Source: an uncultured Pirellula sp. | GTDB taxonomy: Bacteria; Planctomycetota; Planctomycetia; Pirellulales; Pirellulaceae | Direction of reading: 5' to 3' | Assembly: GCA_903858115.1 (NCBI GenBank) | Contig: CAIOHR010000380.1 | Coordinates: 62,001-126,000, forward strand | Length of the DNA stretch: 64,000 bases | Shown here: piece after piece, positions 7,815-17,845 of the stretch | Position numbering within the stretch: the first letter of the stretch is position 1 | Layout: each line of letters opens with the position of its first letter | Made by a program: the position numbers and the translations under genes | Notes under the pieces: model-generated | What the model was told of the DNA's origin: nothing | What the model saw: only the letters and a program-made list of their open reading frames with translations | Database searches by the model: none

Positions 7815-9713
7815 ATGCCAGTTCCTACAGTCCCAGTTGGGGTCAGCAAGTTGCAAACAAATCGCATTCGTCGCGGCTTGTTTACAACAGTTTTGTTGAC
7901 GGGAATTCTTCCAACGGGACTCGCTACTCAGGGGCAGGATGAATCTCCATTAAAGCAAATAAGACTCGACTCTGCCGTTGGCGATATTCCCGCTTCTCCT
8001 TGGTCGCGTCGAAACAATCCCGCACGTCAGGCTTCCATCGATTTCGAAAGTACCGTTTCTCAACCCAGGGCAGATCAACCAAATCGCTTCACTGAGACGA
8101 GCCGACAAGAAATACGCCTTGGAGATTCTACTTCGAGACGATCGCAGATTGGGAGCCCCACTTCTTCGTCCAGCACTCCTGCAACGATTCGCTGGGGAGC
8201 CATTCAGGCTCCGACTTCGAACGCCACGCTCCATACTGCGACGCGTTCATCCACCATCGGTCCATCTGATACACTTCCACCGCAACCGTCGGACGGACCC
8301 GTGCATCGGGACATGCGATCGAAACAGGGCAACTCTCAGGACGATTCCATGGAGTACACGGATGCAGATACCATCGTCAAATCGGATGTAGACACCGAAT
8401 CGACGGAAAGCTACTCAAGTCGCTCGATGGAAACCAACGCTTCGCAATTGACAGTTTCGAGCAGGAACTCGACTTCGAAAGTTGAGCCTTGGGTCAAGCA
8501 GGCGGCAACGCGCTCTCATTCGACATCACCGAATGCGGAGTTCAATTTGGGCGATCCAGTCATTTCGACTCGGGAGGGATATTCGAATCAGAGTACTTCA
8601 CCGACAAATTCCCATATTCGGCTGGTCCCGAACGACACCATTCAGATTGACAATTCTCGAGAGGTTGCAACACCGTTTGATCCGATGTTCACTAGGGGTG
8701 ATCTTATCGCGCCGACGAACCAGGACAAAGATGGAGCCAAACGGATGCTCGTGGCTCAACGCCTCAGCCATGAGCTTTTATCCCAGAATCAAATACCGCC
8801 GGCGCATGCCCCTCAACCGTTAGAGAATCCAACGGGATGGCAATCGATTGAGCAGGAGCTGCGTACCAATTTAGAAAAGTGCGATCAACTTCTGCGACGC
8901 GGTGCGGTGCATAGTGCCCGATCTGAAGTGATCTCTGGCCTGAGACGACTCTTCAGAAGCTTGGATGCGTATCGCGGTTCGTTCACAAGCGAACCGGCTT
9001 TGGATCTGGCATTGACTGCATTTCGCGAGGAAGCAGACTTTCATTCGCCTTACGGAATATCATCGGTTGCAAGCGTTGTCGAGACGCATACGACACCTGC
9101 ATTAAAGAACCGCCCGCTCGATGGAGTCTCACCTGAGGTAGCATCGCAACACTACAGGGGCTTTGCGGGGTACCAATGGATCGTCGCATCAGGTGGCCAT
9201 CGCTGGGCTTCGGACTTGCTTTATGCACTTGGAAAGACCTACGAGAAGGAAGCCGAGTTGAGCTCGATGCCATCCATTAGGCTTCGAAGTCAGGCTGTGA
9301 TTTGTTACCAATCGGCGATTCGAATCACTCCTCATCAAAGCGAAGCGAGCAACCAGTTGGGGTACGCACTAATCCATTTGGACCGCATCGAAGAGGCCTA
9401 CGACGCATTGAAAGCCTCATTAGAGTCACAGTCAAACCCGCAAGCATGGAGCAATCTAGCCGAAATTTATAGACGACGCGGCGCTACCGATTCCGCTAAC
9501 TTTGCGGTGCAGCAAGCTTCGAGTCTGGCACAAAGGACGGCACCTGCGTTCACCGCAGAGAATCCAGAAATCACCCAACTGGATCCTGCCGTTTTCGCGA
9601 GGTACAGTCCTGCACAAAATGTCGTTGCGCCAACGTCAAGTGCGAATGTAGCTACGACAGCAACTCAGGTTGCAAAACAGCCCAATTTCTTCTCGAAGAT
9701 GTTTGCCCGATAA
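7815..9713 (+). CDS. Exported protein with C-terminal TPR repeats, linked to polysaccharide export
   Basis: With ATG 7815 the protein has 632 residues. Arg-rich residues then a hydrophobic run (about 18-36) look like a signal peptide. Residues 40-300 are Ser/Thr/Gln-rich and probably disordered. The last third is helical with about two TPR units (the stretch AVICYQSAI...NQLGYALIHL and the following AWSNLAEIYRR unit). A TTG at 7791 is an alternative start. The gene is 25 nt upstream of the Wza-like export gene and probably in one operon with it. The role may be as a scaffold for the export machinery (inference). The rest of the protein was not recognised. Confidence 0.65.
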   Translation: MPVPTVPVGVSKLQTNRIRRGLFTTVLLTGILPTGLATQGQDESPLKQIRLDSAVGDIPASPWSRRNNPARQASIDFESTVSQPRADQPNRFTETSRQEIRLGDSTSRRSQIGSPTSSSSTPATIRWGAIQAPTSNATLHTATRSSTIGPSDTLPPQPSDGPVHRDMRSKQGNSQDDSMEYTDADTIVKSDVDTESTESYSSRSMETNASQLTVSSRNSTSKVEPWVKQAATRSHSTSPNAEFNLGDPVISTREGYSNQSTSPTNSHIRLVPNDTIQIDNSREVATPFDPMFTRGDLIAPTNQDKDGAKRMLVAQRLSHELLSQNQIPPAHAPQPLENPTGWQSIEQELRTNLEKCDQLLRRGAVHSARSEVISGLRRLFRSLDAYRGSFTSEPALDLALTAFREEADFHSPYGISSVASVVETHTTPALKNRPLDGVSPEVASQHYRGFAGYQWIVASGGHRWASDLLYALGKTYEKEAELSSMPSIRLRSQAVICYQSAIRITPHQSEASNQLGYALIHLDRIEEAYDALKASLESQSNPQAWSNLAEIYRRRGATDSANFAVQQASSLAQRTAPAFTAENPEITQLDPAVFARYSPAQNVVAPTSSANVATTATQVAKQPNFFSKMFAR

Positions 9714-9738
9714 TTTTCGATTTTAGGTTTGATCGCAG

Positions 9739-11019
9739 ATGATGAAATTAGACATCTTAAGGGTTTTTCAGTTGGTAGCCCTATTGACATGCCTGCCGTC
9801 GCTCGTTCTAGCGCAATCCTATCACGGCGGAGGGCGAGTTCGGACGGTAAGTCATGAATATGAAAACGCGAATGTTCGCGCGAGTACCAATTGCGGATGC
9901 GAAACCATTCACTGTAGTGCTTGCAGTTCGCAGTCTCGGATACCAAGTGCAGCGTTCATGTGCCCGCCAACTCAGCCTACGGGAGTCACGTCAGGAGCCT
10001 GCGCTCCTTGTATCACCGGTGTGGACTGCGCGGTAGGACCGGGAGGCGAGAAGCGATGGAACGATTCTGTAAGTATCGACTTCCAGCCTTTGTGGCATGG
10101 CGAGTTTATCGGTCCCGTTCGTCTCCCCGCGTTGCTCGAATATCGAATTCGAGTGAATGATGAAATCACTTTCACCTACATACCCAATCGAGATCGTGTC
10201 AACGAGGAGTACCGTCTGATGGTCGGCGACACGATTGCGATCAGTTCTGTGTCGGACGATTCGATCAAACAAGACAAAGTCATCGTTCAACCGGATGGGA
10301 AGATCCATCTGAAAGTTTTGGATGCTCCTCTCGAAGCCGCTGGAAAATCGCTGACTCATCTTAGGAAAGACTTAGAGTTCGCCTACAAAAAGTATATTGT
10401 GAGCCCCGCGATCAACATCGAACCTGTTGCGGTCAATACAGCGCTTCTCGATCTTCTGGATTCAGTCAACGGGCCTTTCGCACAGGGAGGCCGAGCCTTG
10501 ATTGCCACGGTGAACCCGGACGGTCGAGTACAGCTTCCACGCGTGGGCGGAGTGTACGTTGTAGGCATGACCCTGGATGAGATCAAGAGAGAGGTCAATC
10601 TCCGTTACAAGGATCAACTTGTCGGTGTCGAGGTGGAACCTCGCCTAACTCGTACCGCACCGCATTTTTTCCATGTCTACGGGCAAGTGGCGAAACCCGG
10701 TCGTTACGAACTGAACGGGCCTACCTCTGTAACCGCCGGACTCGCCCAAGCAGAGGGAGTATTGCTGGGAGGAAACGACCGTCAAGTGGTCATTTTCCGA
10801 AGAGCAGAAGATTGGCGTCTGGTCTCCACCATGCTCGACCTACGAGGAGCGCACCTTGGAAAACGCCCCAGCCCTTCGGACGAAATTTGGCTTCGGGACT
10901 CCGACTTGATCATCGTTCCGCCACGTCCTATCACACGAACCAATCAAGCGATTCAACAAATCTTTACGGATGGGCTTTATAGAGTTGTACCCTTCACCGT
11001 GCAACAGGGTGGCAACTAG
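9739..11019 (+). CDS. Polysaccharide biosynthesis/export protein (Wza/Poly_export family)
   Basis: A 426-residue exported protein. A signal peptide covers about residues 1-25 (cleavage near VLAQS). Residues 52-97 form a Cys-rich segment with eight Cys in CxC, CxxC and similar spacing. Next come Poly_export-like elements (YRLMVGDTIAI at 158-168, VQPDGKIHL 183-191, VNPDGRVQLP 258-267) and an SLBB-like unit (VYGQVAKPGRYEL, 313-325). Homologues form the outer-membrane channel for capsule or exopolysaccharide. No lipobox is visible, unlike E. coli Wza, and the Cys-rich segment is unusual. No polymerase or copolymerase gene follows; the cluster seems to be only this gene and its TPR neighbour. Confidence 0.82.
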   Translation: MMKLDILRVFQLVALLTCLPSLVLAQSYHGGGRVRTVSHEYENANVRASTNCGCETIHCSACSSQSRIPSAAFMCPPTQPTGVTSGACAPCITGVDCAVGPGGEKRWNDSVSIDFQPLWHGEFIGPVRLPALLEYRIRVNDEITFTYIPNRDRVNEEYRLMVGDTIAISSVSDDSIKQDKVIVQPDGKIHLKVLDAPLEAAGKSLTHLRKDLEFAYKKYIVSPAINIEPVAVNTALLDLLDSVNGPFAQGGRALIATVNPDGRVQLPRVGGVYVVGMTLDEIKREVNLRYKDQLVGVEVEPRLTRTAPHFFHVYGQVAKPGRYELNGPTSVTAGLAQAEGVLLGGNDRQVVIFRRAEDWRLVSTMLDLRGAHLGKRPSPSDEIWLRDSDLIIVPPRPITRTNQAIQQIFTDGLYRVVPFTVQQGGN

Positions 11020-11115
11020 GGCTATGTTTTTTAGTGCTCACCGTATCCAATCAACCTGTAATGGACTAAATTGCCAATCCTTATGCGACGGGATTCCCTA
11101 CAACCGACATCTTAA

Positions 11116-12252
11116 ATGAGTTCCTACGAAGTAAAGCGAGTTGAAGACAAGAAACAACAACGCCAGTTCATGAATTTGATTTGGCGTCTTTACAAGGGTG
11201 ATCCAAATTGGGTTCCGCCTCTCCGTATGAATCAAGAAGAATTAGTCGGATTCCGAAGACACCCTTTTTACGAGAATGCAAAGTGCCGCCCTTTTTTAGT
11301 CTACAAAGATGGCGAAGTGGTGGGACGTATCCTTGGAATTGTCAATCATGGCCACAACCAACGCTTTCACGAAAAGAGAGGGTTCTTTGGTTTCTTTGAT
11401 TGCATTGACGACCAAGTGGCCGCGAACCATCTGTTCAATGCAGCAGCTCTCTACCTGAAGGGAGAGGGGATGACCGACGTGCGCGGTCCTTGCAATCCAT
11501 CCTTGAACTACGAGATCGGAACGCTCGTGGAAGGATTCGATACGCCGCCTACTTTTATGATGACTTACAATTGGCCATATTACGATAAACTTATCACCAA
11601 TTTCGGTTTTGCAAAAACACAAAATTTGTATGCGTACGATGGGCACATCGACATGCTCGATACCCTCGATCCAAAGTTGAAGTTTGTTATTGAAGAGGTA
11701 AAACGGCGTTTCAATGTGAAACTACGGCCAGCAAGCACTCGGAACTTTGGTAGTGAGATTGCGTTGTTTCTCAACATTTACAATCAGGCTTTGCAAAGCA
11801 CTTGGGGGTTCGTTCCATTGTCTGATGCGGAGTGCAAGGCCATCGGTTTCTCGCTCAAATTCTTGATTGACCCTCGTGTCACCTCGATCATCGAAGTCGA
11901 CGGCAAACCAGTTGGGATCGGATTGGGGCTACCGGACTACAACCCTCTCATCAAGAAGATCGACGGGCGATTATTCCCCTTCGGTTTTTTGACCTTGCTG
12001 ATGGGCCGACGGAAGCTCACCAGAATTCGCATGATCAGTACGAACGTGATACCAGAATATCAACGATGGGGTCTGGGGCTTGTGGCGTTGGAACGCATGC
12101 TTCCGGATTGCCTCAAAATGGGGATCAAGGAAGCAGAGTTTTCTTGGGTCCTGGAAAGCAATCATTTATCGCGAGGTTCACTGGAACGGGCAGGAACCCG
12201 CCGCACAAAAACGTATCGACTTTACGACCGAACGCTGGCTGATATCGCGTAG
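11116..12252 (+). CDS. GNAT-like acyltransferase family protein (YghO-like)
   Basis: A 378-residue cytoplasmic protein. The N-terminal 100 residues have the F..L...LY..DPNWVPPL start and VGRI.GI.N strand of a conserved bacterial family distantly related to GCN5-type acetyltransferases and similar to E. coli YghO. RGPCNPSLN (about 120-128) and the C-terminal LGLVALERM...G..EAEFSWVLE..H.SR segment fit the second GNAT-like half. The substrate is unknown. It sits between the polysaccharide export gene and glgC on the same strand, about 100 nt from each, so shared transcription is possible but not shown. Confidence 0.7.
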   Translation: MSSYEVKRVEDKKQQRQFMNLIWRLYKGDPNWVPPLRMNQEELVGFRRHPFYENAKCRPFLVYKDGEVVGRILGIVNHGHNQRFHEKRGFFGFFDCIDDQVAANHLFNAAALYLKGEGMTDVRGPCNPSLNYEIGTLVEGFDTPPTFMMTYNWPYYDKLITNFGFAKTQNLYAYDGHIDMLDTLDPKLKFVIEEVKRRFNVKLRPASTRNFGSEIALFLNIYNQALQSTWGFVPLSDAECKAIGFSLKFLIDPRVTSIIEVDGKPVGIGLGLPDYNPLIKKIDGRLFPFGFLTLLMGRRKLTRIRMISTNVIPEYQRWGLGLVALERMLPDCLKMGIKEAEFSWVLESNHLSRGSLERAGTRRTKTYRLYDRTLADIA

Positions 12253-12359
12253 GATACGCCACCCCACACGCGAAGGATTTGTTATACTAAAATTCGGCTC
12301 TCGCAGGGCAACGTATCGGACTCTGCCTAGCGAGGGCTTCCTCTCGAGATACATGGACC

Positions 12360-13727
12360 ATGGACGACATGAACGAGACATTAGCAGTGATATTGGCTGG
12401 CGGAAAGGGAACCCGTCTCGAACCGCTTACTCGCGACCGCGCAAAGCCTGCTGTACCCTTCGGTGGTAATTACAGAATCATCGACTTCGTTCTGTCGAAT
12501 TGCCTGAACAGCGGGTTGAGAAAAATGTTGGTCCTCACCCAGTACAAGGCAATGAGTCTGGACCGACATATCAATCTTGGTTGGCGAGATTACTTTTGCC
12601 GCGAGCTGAACGAATTTATCGATATCGTGCCGCCGCAACAACGTATCGATGAGAATTGGTATCAAGGTACCGCCGATGCGGTGTACCAAAACATCTATGC
12701 CATCGAAAAGGATCAACCCAAGTACTTGGTTATCCTCGCGGGTGATCACATCTATAAGATGAACTACGACGCGATGATTCAGTTTCACAAAGAAAAGCAG
12801 GCCGATCTGACGATCGGTGCTTTGCGAGTGGATCTTGAAGCCGCTCGCGAGTTTGGTGTGATGCAAATCAGCGAGAATCAAAGGATTATCGGATTTCAAG
12901 AAAAGCCACAAAACCCTCGTTCCATTCCAAGCGATCCCAATCATGCTTTGGCTTCGATGGGGATCTACGTATTCAATACGCGATTTCTTTTGGAACAACT
13001 ATGTCAAGACGCGAATAACTCGAAAAGTCAGCACGACTTTGGAAAGAATATCATTCCTTCCATTATCGAAAAGCAGCGAGTGTTTGCGTTTCCTTTCCGA
13101 GATGAGAACCGAAAGACCGAAGCGTACTGGCGAGACGTTGGAACGCTTGACGCACTTTATGAAGCGAACATGGATCTGGTTCGCATCGATCCTCAACTAA
13201 ATCTCTATGACGATAGTTGGCCCATCCGTACGCACCACCCCAATTTGCCACCGCCTAAATTTGTATTCGGTTCGAGAGGAGAAACCGATCGAGTGGGTAC
13301 AGCCATTGACTCGATCATATGCCCAGGCACGATCGTGAGTGGAGGGCGTGTCGAACGCAGTATCATCAGCCCTAGTGTTCGAATCAACTCTTACGCCTCC
13401 GTCACAGACAGCATCCTCTTCGAAGGTGTCGAGGTTGGGAGACACGCAAAGATACGAAATGCGATCATCGACAAAAATGTGATAATTCCTCCAGGCTTCG
13501 AGATTGGTATCGATCTAGAAAAAGATGCTCAACGCGGATTCACTGTTTCAGCGAAAGGAATCGTCACGGTTGCAAAAACAGAAGACCTTTCCATGTTTGT
13601 CAGCGGCCCAACGGCATCTCCCTTTCGAAGCGACCAGCCTTCTCGGCCATCGTTTCCACATATGGATACAATGGAGTCACTTAATCGATCACCCATGGAT
13701 TTGCGATCCCGCGAAGAAGAACGATGA
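12360..13727 (+). CDS. glgC: Glucose-1-phosphate adenylyltransferase
   Basis: The enzyme makes ADP-glucose from ATP and glucose 1-phosphate, the committed step of bacterial glycogen synthesis. The 455 residues include the nucleotide-binding loop LAGGKGTRLEPLT (about 12-24), AKPAVPFGGNYRIIDF, the YQGTADAVYQN active-site loop, LAGDHIYKMNY and a C-terminal left-handed beta-helix (roughly 300-420). Length and motifs are those of GlgC; the last 30 residues are Ser/Arg-rich and variable. The ATG at 12360 puts the catalytic loop at the usual place. The stop overlaps the start of the diguanylate cyclase gene (ATGA), suggesting co-translation. No glycogen synthase or branching enzyme gene is in the window. 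Confidence 0.93.
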   Translation: MDDMNETLAVILAGGKGTRLEPLTRDRAKPAVPFGGNYRIIDFVLSNCLNSGLRKMLVLTQYKAMSLDRHINLGWRDYFCRELNEFIDIVPPQQRIDENWYQGTADAVYQNIYAIEKDQPKYLVILAGDHIYKMNYDAMIQFHKEKQADLTIGALRVDLEAAREFGVMQISENQRIIGFQEKPQNPRSIPSDPNHALASMGIYVFNTRFLLEQLCQDANNSKSQHDFGKNIIPSIIEKQRVFAFPFRDENRKTEAYWRDVGTLDALYEANMDLVRIDPQLNLYDDSWPIRTHHPNLPPPKFVFGSRGETDRVGTAIDSIICPGTIVSGGRVERSIISPSVRINSYASVTDSILFEGVEVGRHAKIRNAIIDKNVIIPPGFEIGIDLEKDAQRGFTVSAKGIVTVAKTEDLSMFVSGPTASPFRSDQPSRPSFPHMDTMESLNRSPMDLRSREEER

Positions 13728-14776
13728 ATACTGCACCCGTTCTCTATCTGATGATGGGCGTTTTGCTCGGCACCACGTTTTTGTCATTGGGGATTGTGAT
13801 TGGAGTGTGGATGGGGAAACGCAACAGTCCGTTACCCTCCCATTCCCTCGGGTTGCATCACTCATCTCCAGCCCCTGAGCCCCAGCAGCTTCTAGACGCC
13901 TTGAAAAGTTTCGCGGCCTGGACCAGTGACTTTTCTGGTGACTTCACACGCTATCAGTCCACGATGAGCTCGTTGTCTCGACGTGTCGCCGATGGTAAAT
14001 CAGTAAAGACAAAGGAAGATATCCAAAGCTTGCTAGATCAGATTATCACTGCAAACAAAAACTTGCAGGATCGTTTAGACAATGCAGAACACAAACTAGA
14101 TACACAGACCAAGCAGTTAGATGGCTATCTATCCGAGGCGAGAACGGATGCATTGACAGGGCTGTCCAACCGGCGAGCATTCGATCAAAAAATGGAAGAG
14201 TGCTTTCAGAAGTGGAACCAAAACAAGCAGCAATTCTCACTCGCTTTAGTAGACATCGATCATTTCAAGAGAATCAACGACACCTATGGTCACCCGGCAG
14301 GCGATGCGGTACTTCGAGAGATCGCTTCGCGATTGAAGGGTTTTTCCGATGAAGCCATCCACATTGCACGTTTCGGCGGTGAAGAGTTTGCGTTACTTTT
14401 CGAAGCTTCCTCAACGGCATCTGCTGCGGTGATGGAGAAAATCCGATGTGCACTACAAGACAAACCGATCGACGCGGATGGTCACTCTATTAAAGTGACT
14501 CTTTCAAGCGGAGTTTCGCAAATTGCTAATAATGATCGAATAGCGAAGTTGGTTCGTCGAAGCGACGAAGCCCTCTACACGGCCAAAATGGCCGGGCGGA
14601 ATCGAGTCTTTATTCACAATGGCACGCTTTGCGAAGTGTTCGGAAATCCTCTCCCGCAGTCAACCGACACACCAACGACCAACTCGCACGAAGAATTCGT
14701 GGAAATATCTACTGATCCGGTCGAGCAGAGGATCTTGAAGCAAATTGATCGGATGTTGACGAAAGACTCCTTTTAA
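13724..14776 (+). CDS. Membrane-anchored diguanylate cyclase (GGDEF domain)
   Basis: A 350-residue protein that probably makes cyclic di-GMP from two GTP. One transmembrane helix (about 6-28) is followed by a linker with a coiled coil (about 100-138) and a GGDEF domain (about 139-300): DALTGLSNRRAF, VDIDHFKRINDTYGH and active-site GGEEF (218-222). The RxxD inhibitory site that normally lies just before GGEEF reads D..I instead, so product inhibition at the primary I-site is probably lost. The start codon overlaps the glgC stop by 4 nt. The C-terminal 50 residues are variable. It converges with glpD with only 31 nt between. Confidence 0.9.
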   Translation: MNTAPVLYLMMGVLLGTTFLSLGIVIGVWMGKRNSPLPSHSLGLHHSSPAPEPQQLLDALKSFAAWTSDFSGDFTRYQSTMSSLSRRVADGKSVKTKEDIQSLLDQIITANKNLQDRLDNAEHKLDTQTKQLDGYLSEARTDALTGLSNRRAFDQKMEECFQKWNQNKQQFSLALVDIDHFKRINDTYGHPAGDAVLREIASRLKGFSDEAIHIARFGGEEFALLFEASSTASAAVMEKIRCALQDKPIDADGHSIKVTLSSGVSQIANNDRIAKLVRRSDEALYTAKMAGRNRVFIHNGTLCEVFGNPLPQSTDTPTTNSHEEFVEISTDPVEQRILKQIDRMLTKDSF

Positions 14777-14807
14777 TCGTAGTGTCGCTCGAGGACTAGA
14801 TAATGGT

Positions 14808-16349
14808 CTACAGCATATAGGTTTGGGCCAAAGCAGTGAATTGTTGAATCTGGTTGGATTCCCACGCTTCATTTTTTTGAAGTTCTTTGGCAAGTAGCTT
14901 TACAGCTATGGGAGCGATCTGCACTGCAGCAGATGTATTCAAAAAGAGCGCTCTCGTTCGTCTCGCCAAAAGATCCTCGAGATTGCGGGAATACTCAAAT
15001 TGAATTCCTTGCAACAAATCAGCCTCGGTCAGTTCGAGCTCTGGATGCAGCGACTGCAAAAGGCTGCGGTCTGTCTCGAATTCTCGCTCACACGCGACGC
15101 GATCAAGTTGGGTTTGTTGGAGCTGCATCGATTTTGTTTGGCATGAAGTTTGAGGTAAATCGAAGCGATTCGACAACAAATCGACGCAATCCTCCGCCAT
15201 TTTTCGATATGTCGTCCACTTGCCACCTGTAATCGTGACCAATCCAGACGGCGAGAATTCAATCGTATGATCACGAGAAAGCTGTTTGGTAGGTTGATCT
15301 TTGCGGGCCTTGACCAACGGACGTATCCCTGTGAAAACGCTCAATACATCCGATCGCGAAGGTGCGATTTCCAGGTAGCCCGCTAGCGTTTCAAGTAAGA
15401 AATCCACTTCCTCGCATTGCGCAGACGGTTCTTCAACAATGTTGTGAATGGGCGTATCGGTTGTTCCCACCAAAACATGCCCTTGCCACGGAATGATGAA
15501 CAAGACTCGTCCATCGGATGTCTTCGGTACGATGATTGCCCGTCTCGATTTGAACAAAGCAGATGGCAACACCACGTGCACCCCCTGACTCGCTGCGACG
15601 AGTGGCTCAATCTTGGCACTATCCATCCGTCGAATAGCATCGCAAAACGGCCCAGTGGCATTCACGATCGCCTTCGCTCGGATTTTGTGAGACTTGCCCG
15701 TTTCTTGATCTACAAATTCAAGTCCTTGAAGCCGTTGGTTCACATTGCGATCGAGCGCGACCACTTTTGCATAATTCAAAACGATGGCTTTCGATTCCAC
15801 CGCAGTTCGGATGAGTTCAATCACAAGACGGGAATCGTTGAACTGAGCGTCGATGTACGAGACACCACCGGCGAAACGATTAGAGCTCAATTGCGGAAAG
15901 CGATCATACAAGCTTCGGCGCGACACTTGCATTGACAGCCGCGCACCAGATCCCCAAGCGAGTGCATCGTACAGTTTAAGTCCTACACCATAGAAGATAC
16001 GCTCGAACATACTCTTGCAGGGAATGATAAATTCTAGCTCATGGACTAAATGAGGTGCATTCTTAAGCAACCGTCCTCGCTCGCGTAACGAGTCCCTCAC
16101 CATTCCGAATTGGAACTGCTGGAGATAGCGAACCCCACCATGAATCAGTTTTGTTGAACGGCTCGACGTCCCCTTGGCAAAATCCGAACCTTCCAAAAGC
16201 AAGGCCGAGTATCCTCGCGTTGTGGCGTCCAGCAATATGCCAGCACCCGTGGCACCTCCGCCGATAACGACAACATCCCAAACTTTGGAGTCCTCAGTCG
16301 CCGCGTTTAAGTGGTAAGAGCGTGTTGTCCGCTGTCGAAAAGAATCCAT
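14808..16349 (-). CDS. glpD: Aerobic glycerol-3-phosphate dehydrogenase
   Basis: A flavoprotein oxidising sn-glycerol 3-phosphate to dihydroxyacetone phosphate and passing electrons to quinone at the membrane. The 513 residues show the FAD-binding VIGGGATGAG (about 28-37), TSSRSTKLIHGGVRYL, PFCDAI and the GGKWTTYR motif in the FAD domain, then the C-terminal alpha domain of GlpD. ATG 16349 is chosen because it overlaps the last base of the glpK stop (TAATG), a typical coupled start; an in-frame ATG 15 nt upstream lies inside glpK. With glpK it forms a two-gene glycerol operon; no glpF transporter gene is adjacent. Confidence 0.93.
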   Translation of the reverse strand: MDSFRQRTTRSYHLNAATEDSKVWDVVVIGGGATGAGILLDATTRGYSALLLEGSDFAKGTSSRSTKLIHGGVRYLQQFQFGMVRDSLRERGRLLKNAPHLVHELEFIIPCKSMFERIFYGVGLKLYDALAWGSGARLSMQVSRRSLYDRFPQLSSNRFAGGVSYIDAQFNDSRLVIELIRTAVESKAIVLNYAKVVALDRNVNQRLQGLEFVDQETGKSHKIRAKAIVNATGPFCDAIRRMDSAKIEPLVAASQGVHVVLPSALFKSRRAIIVPKTSDGRVLFIIPWQGHVLVGTTDTPIHNIVEEPSAQCEEVDFLLETLAGYLEIAPSRSDVLSVFTGIRPLVKARKDQPTKQLSRDHTIEFSPSGLVTITGGKWTTYRKMAEDCVDLLSNRFDLPQTSCQTKSMQLQQTQLDRVACEREFETDRSLLQSLHPELELTEADLLQGIQFEYSRNLEDLLARRTRALFLNTSAAVQIAPIAVKLLAKELQKNEAWESNQIQQFTALAQTYML

Positions 16350-17845
16350 TATGGGCGAATCCATTGTTGCGATCTGTGAACTGCCTCAGACCATTGTTCG
16401 CGAATACGCTTCACTTCGGTAGGTGCCATCGCGGGTTCAAAGACGCGATCGGATCGCCAAATCGCCTGAACCTCTTCAGCGTTCTTCCAAAAACCGACCG
16501 CTAGGCCCGCTAGGTAAGCGGCACCCAATGCCGTCGTCTCAACAACTTTGGGACGAACAACCGCTGCTTGCAAAATGTCGGCTTGAAATTGCATCAGCAA
16601 ATTGTTGACGGAAGCGCCACCATCGCAACGCAGTTCCTCGATGGCTAACCCTGAATCTTGCCGCATCGCATCGAGCACATCTGCTACTTGAAATGCAATT
16701 CCCTCCAACGCGGCTCGCGCCAGATGTGCCTTTGTCGTTCCTCGAGTGATACCTTGAATGGTTCCTCGCGCATAAGCGTCCCAGTGCGGCGCCCCGAGAC
16801 CTGAAAGTGCGGGCACAAAATAGACACCCCCGTTGTCCGGAACAGAAGATGCTAAAGCCTCAATCTCTGAAGACGACTGTACGATCCCCAATCCATCACG
16901 AAGCCATTGGACTGCAGCCCCCGCGATAAAGACACTTCCTTCCAAAGCGTACGCATAGGGTTCGTCTATTCCCGTTTGCCAAGCGACTGTGGCCAGCAAT
17001 CGATTCTTGGATTGCCGCACTTGGTCCCCTACATTCATCAACATAAAGCAACCCGTTCCGTAGGTATTCTTAGCCATCCCATGTCGCACGCAATTCTGCC
17101 CAAACAATGCCGCCTGTTGATCGCCAGCGATGCCGCTGATTGGCAAGCTACTTGAGAGAAAATCAGGAGTCGTTTCGCCAAAAACATAAGAGCTTGGGAC
17201 AACCTTTGGCATCATGGATCGCGGAACATTCAGTGCTGACAGTAGTTCATCATCCCATTCCCTGGTGGTGATGTTGAAGAGCATGGTGCGCGAAGCATTG
17301 CTCGGGTCCGTCACATGAACTTTTCCACCCGTCATTTTCCAAACCAGCCAACTATCGACCGTTCCGCAGGCTAGCTCACCCTTCTCCGCTTTGGCTCGGG
17401 CTCCTGGAACATGATCTAGAATCCACTGAATTTTCGTTCCTGAAAAGTAGGCGTCGACGACCAAGCCTGTTTTGTTCTGAATAACGACCGCTTTTCCTTC
17501 AGCCTTCAGTTGATCGCAAATCGATGCGGTTCTACGGTCTTGCCACACAATTGCAGGATGGATCGAAACTCCCGTTTTGCGATCCCACACAATAGTAGTT
17601 TCACGTTGATTCGTTATTCCAATCGCTGCAATGTCTTTCGAAGAAATACCTGTCTCGGCAATAACTTGCCTAGCCACATCTCGCTGAGAAGTCCAAATCT
17701 CTTCGGGATCATGCTCGACCCAACCAGCCTCTGGATAAAATTGTTGGAATTCTCGTTGGGCAACTCCTCGAATCGTACCCTCGCGATCAAAGAGAATCGC
17801 CCGAGAACTCGTCGTACCTTGATCCAAGGACAAAATCATCGACAT
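16349..17845 (-). CDS. glpK: Glycerol kinase
   Basis: The enzyme phosphorylates glycerol with ATP to sn-glycerol 3-phosphate. The 498-residue length and motifs are those of GlpK: N-terminal LDQGTTSSRAILFD, WVEHDPEEIW, AIGITNQRET, IVWQDRRT, GT.DSWL.WK, FGE, the GIAGDQQAALFGQ loop, KNTYGTGCF and C-terminal L..DGGAS.N. ATG at 17845 gives the expected N-terminus (MSMILSLDQG). The glpD start overlaps the stop. Upstream, 17846-17992 separates it from the secreted EEP protein gene on the same strand; nothing else is seen there. Confidence 0.95.
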   Translation of the reverse strand: MSMILSLDQGTTSSRAILFDREGTIRGVAQREFQQFYPEAGWVEHDPEEIWTSQRDVARQVIAETGISSKDIAAIGITNQRETTIVWDRKTGVSIHPAIVWQDRRTASICDQLKAEGKAVVIQNKTGLVVDAYFSGTKIQWILDHVPGARAKAEKGELACGTVDSWLVWKMTGGKVHVTDPSNASRTMLFNITTREWDDELLSALNVPRSMMPKVVPSSYVFGETTPDFLSSSLPISGIAGDQQAALFGQNCVRHGMAKNTYGTGCFMLMNVGDQVRQSKNRLLATVAWQTGIDEPYAYALEGSVFIAGAAVQWLRDGLGIVQSSSEIEALASSVPDNGGVYFVPALSGLGAPHWDAYARGTIQGITRGTTKAHLARAALEGIAFQVADVLDAMRQDSGLAIEELRCDGGASVNNLLMQFQADILQAAVVRPKVVETTALGAAYLAGLAVGFWKNAEEVQAIWRSDRVFEPAMAPTEVKRIREQWSEAVHRSQQWIRP

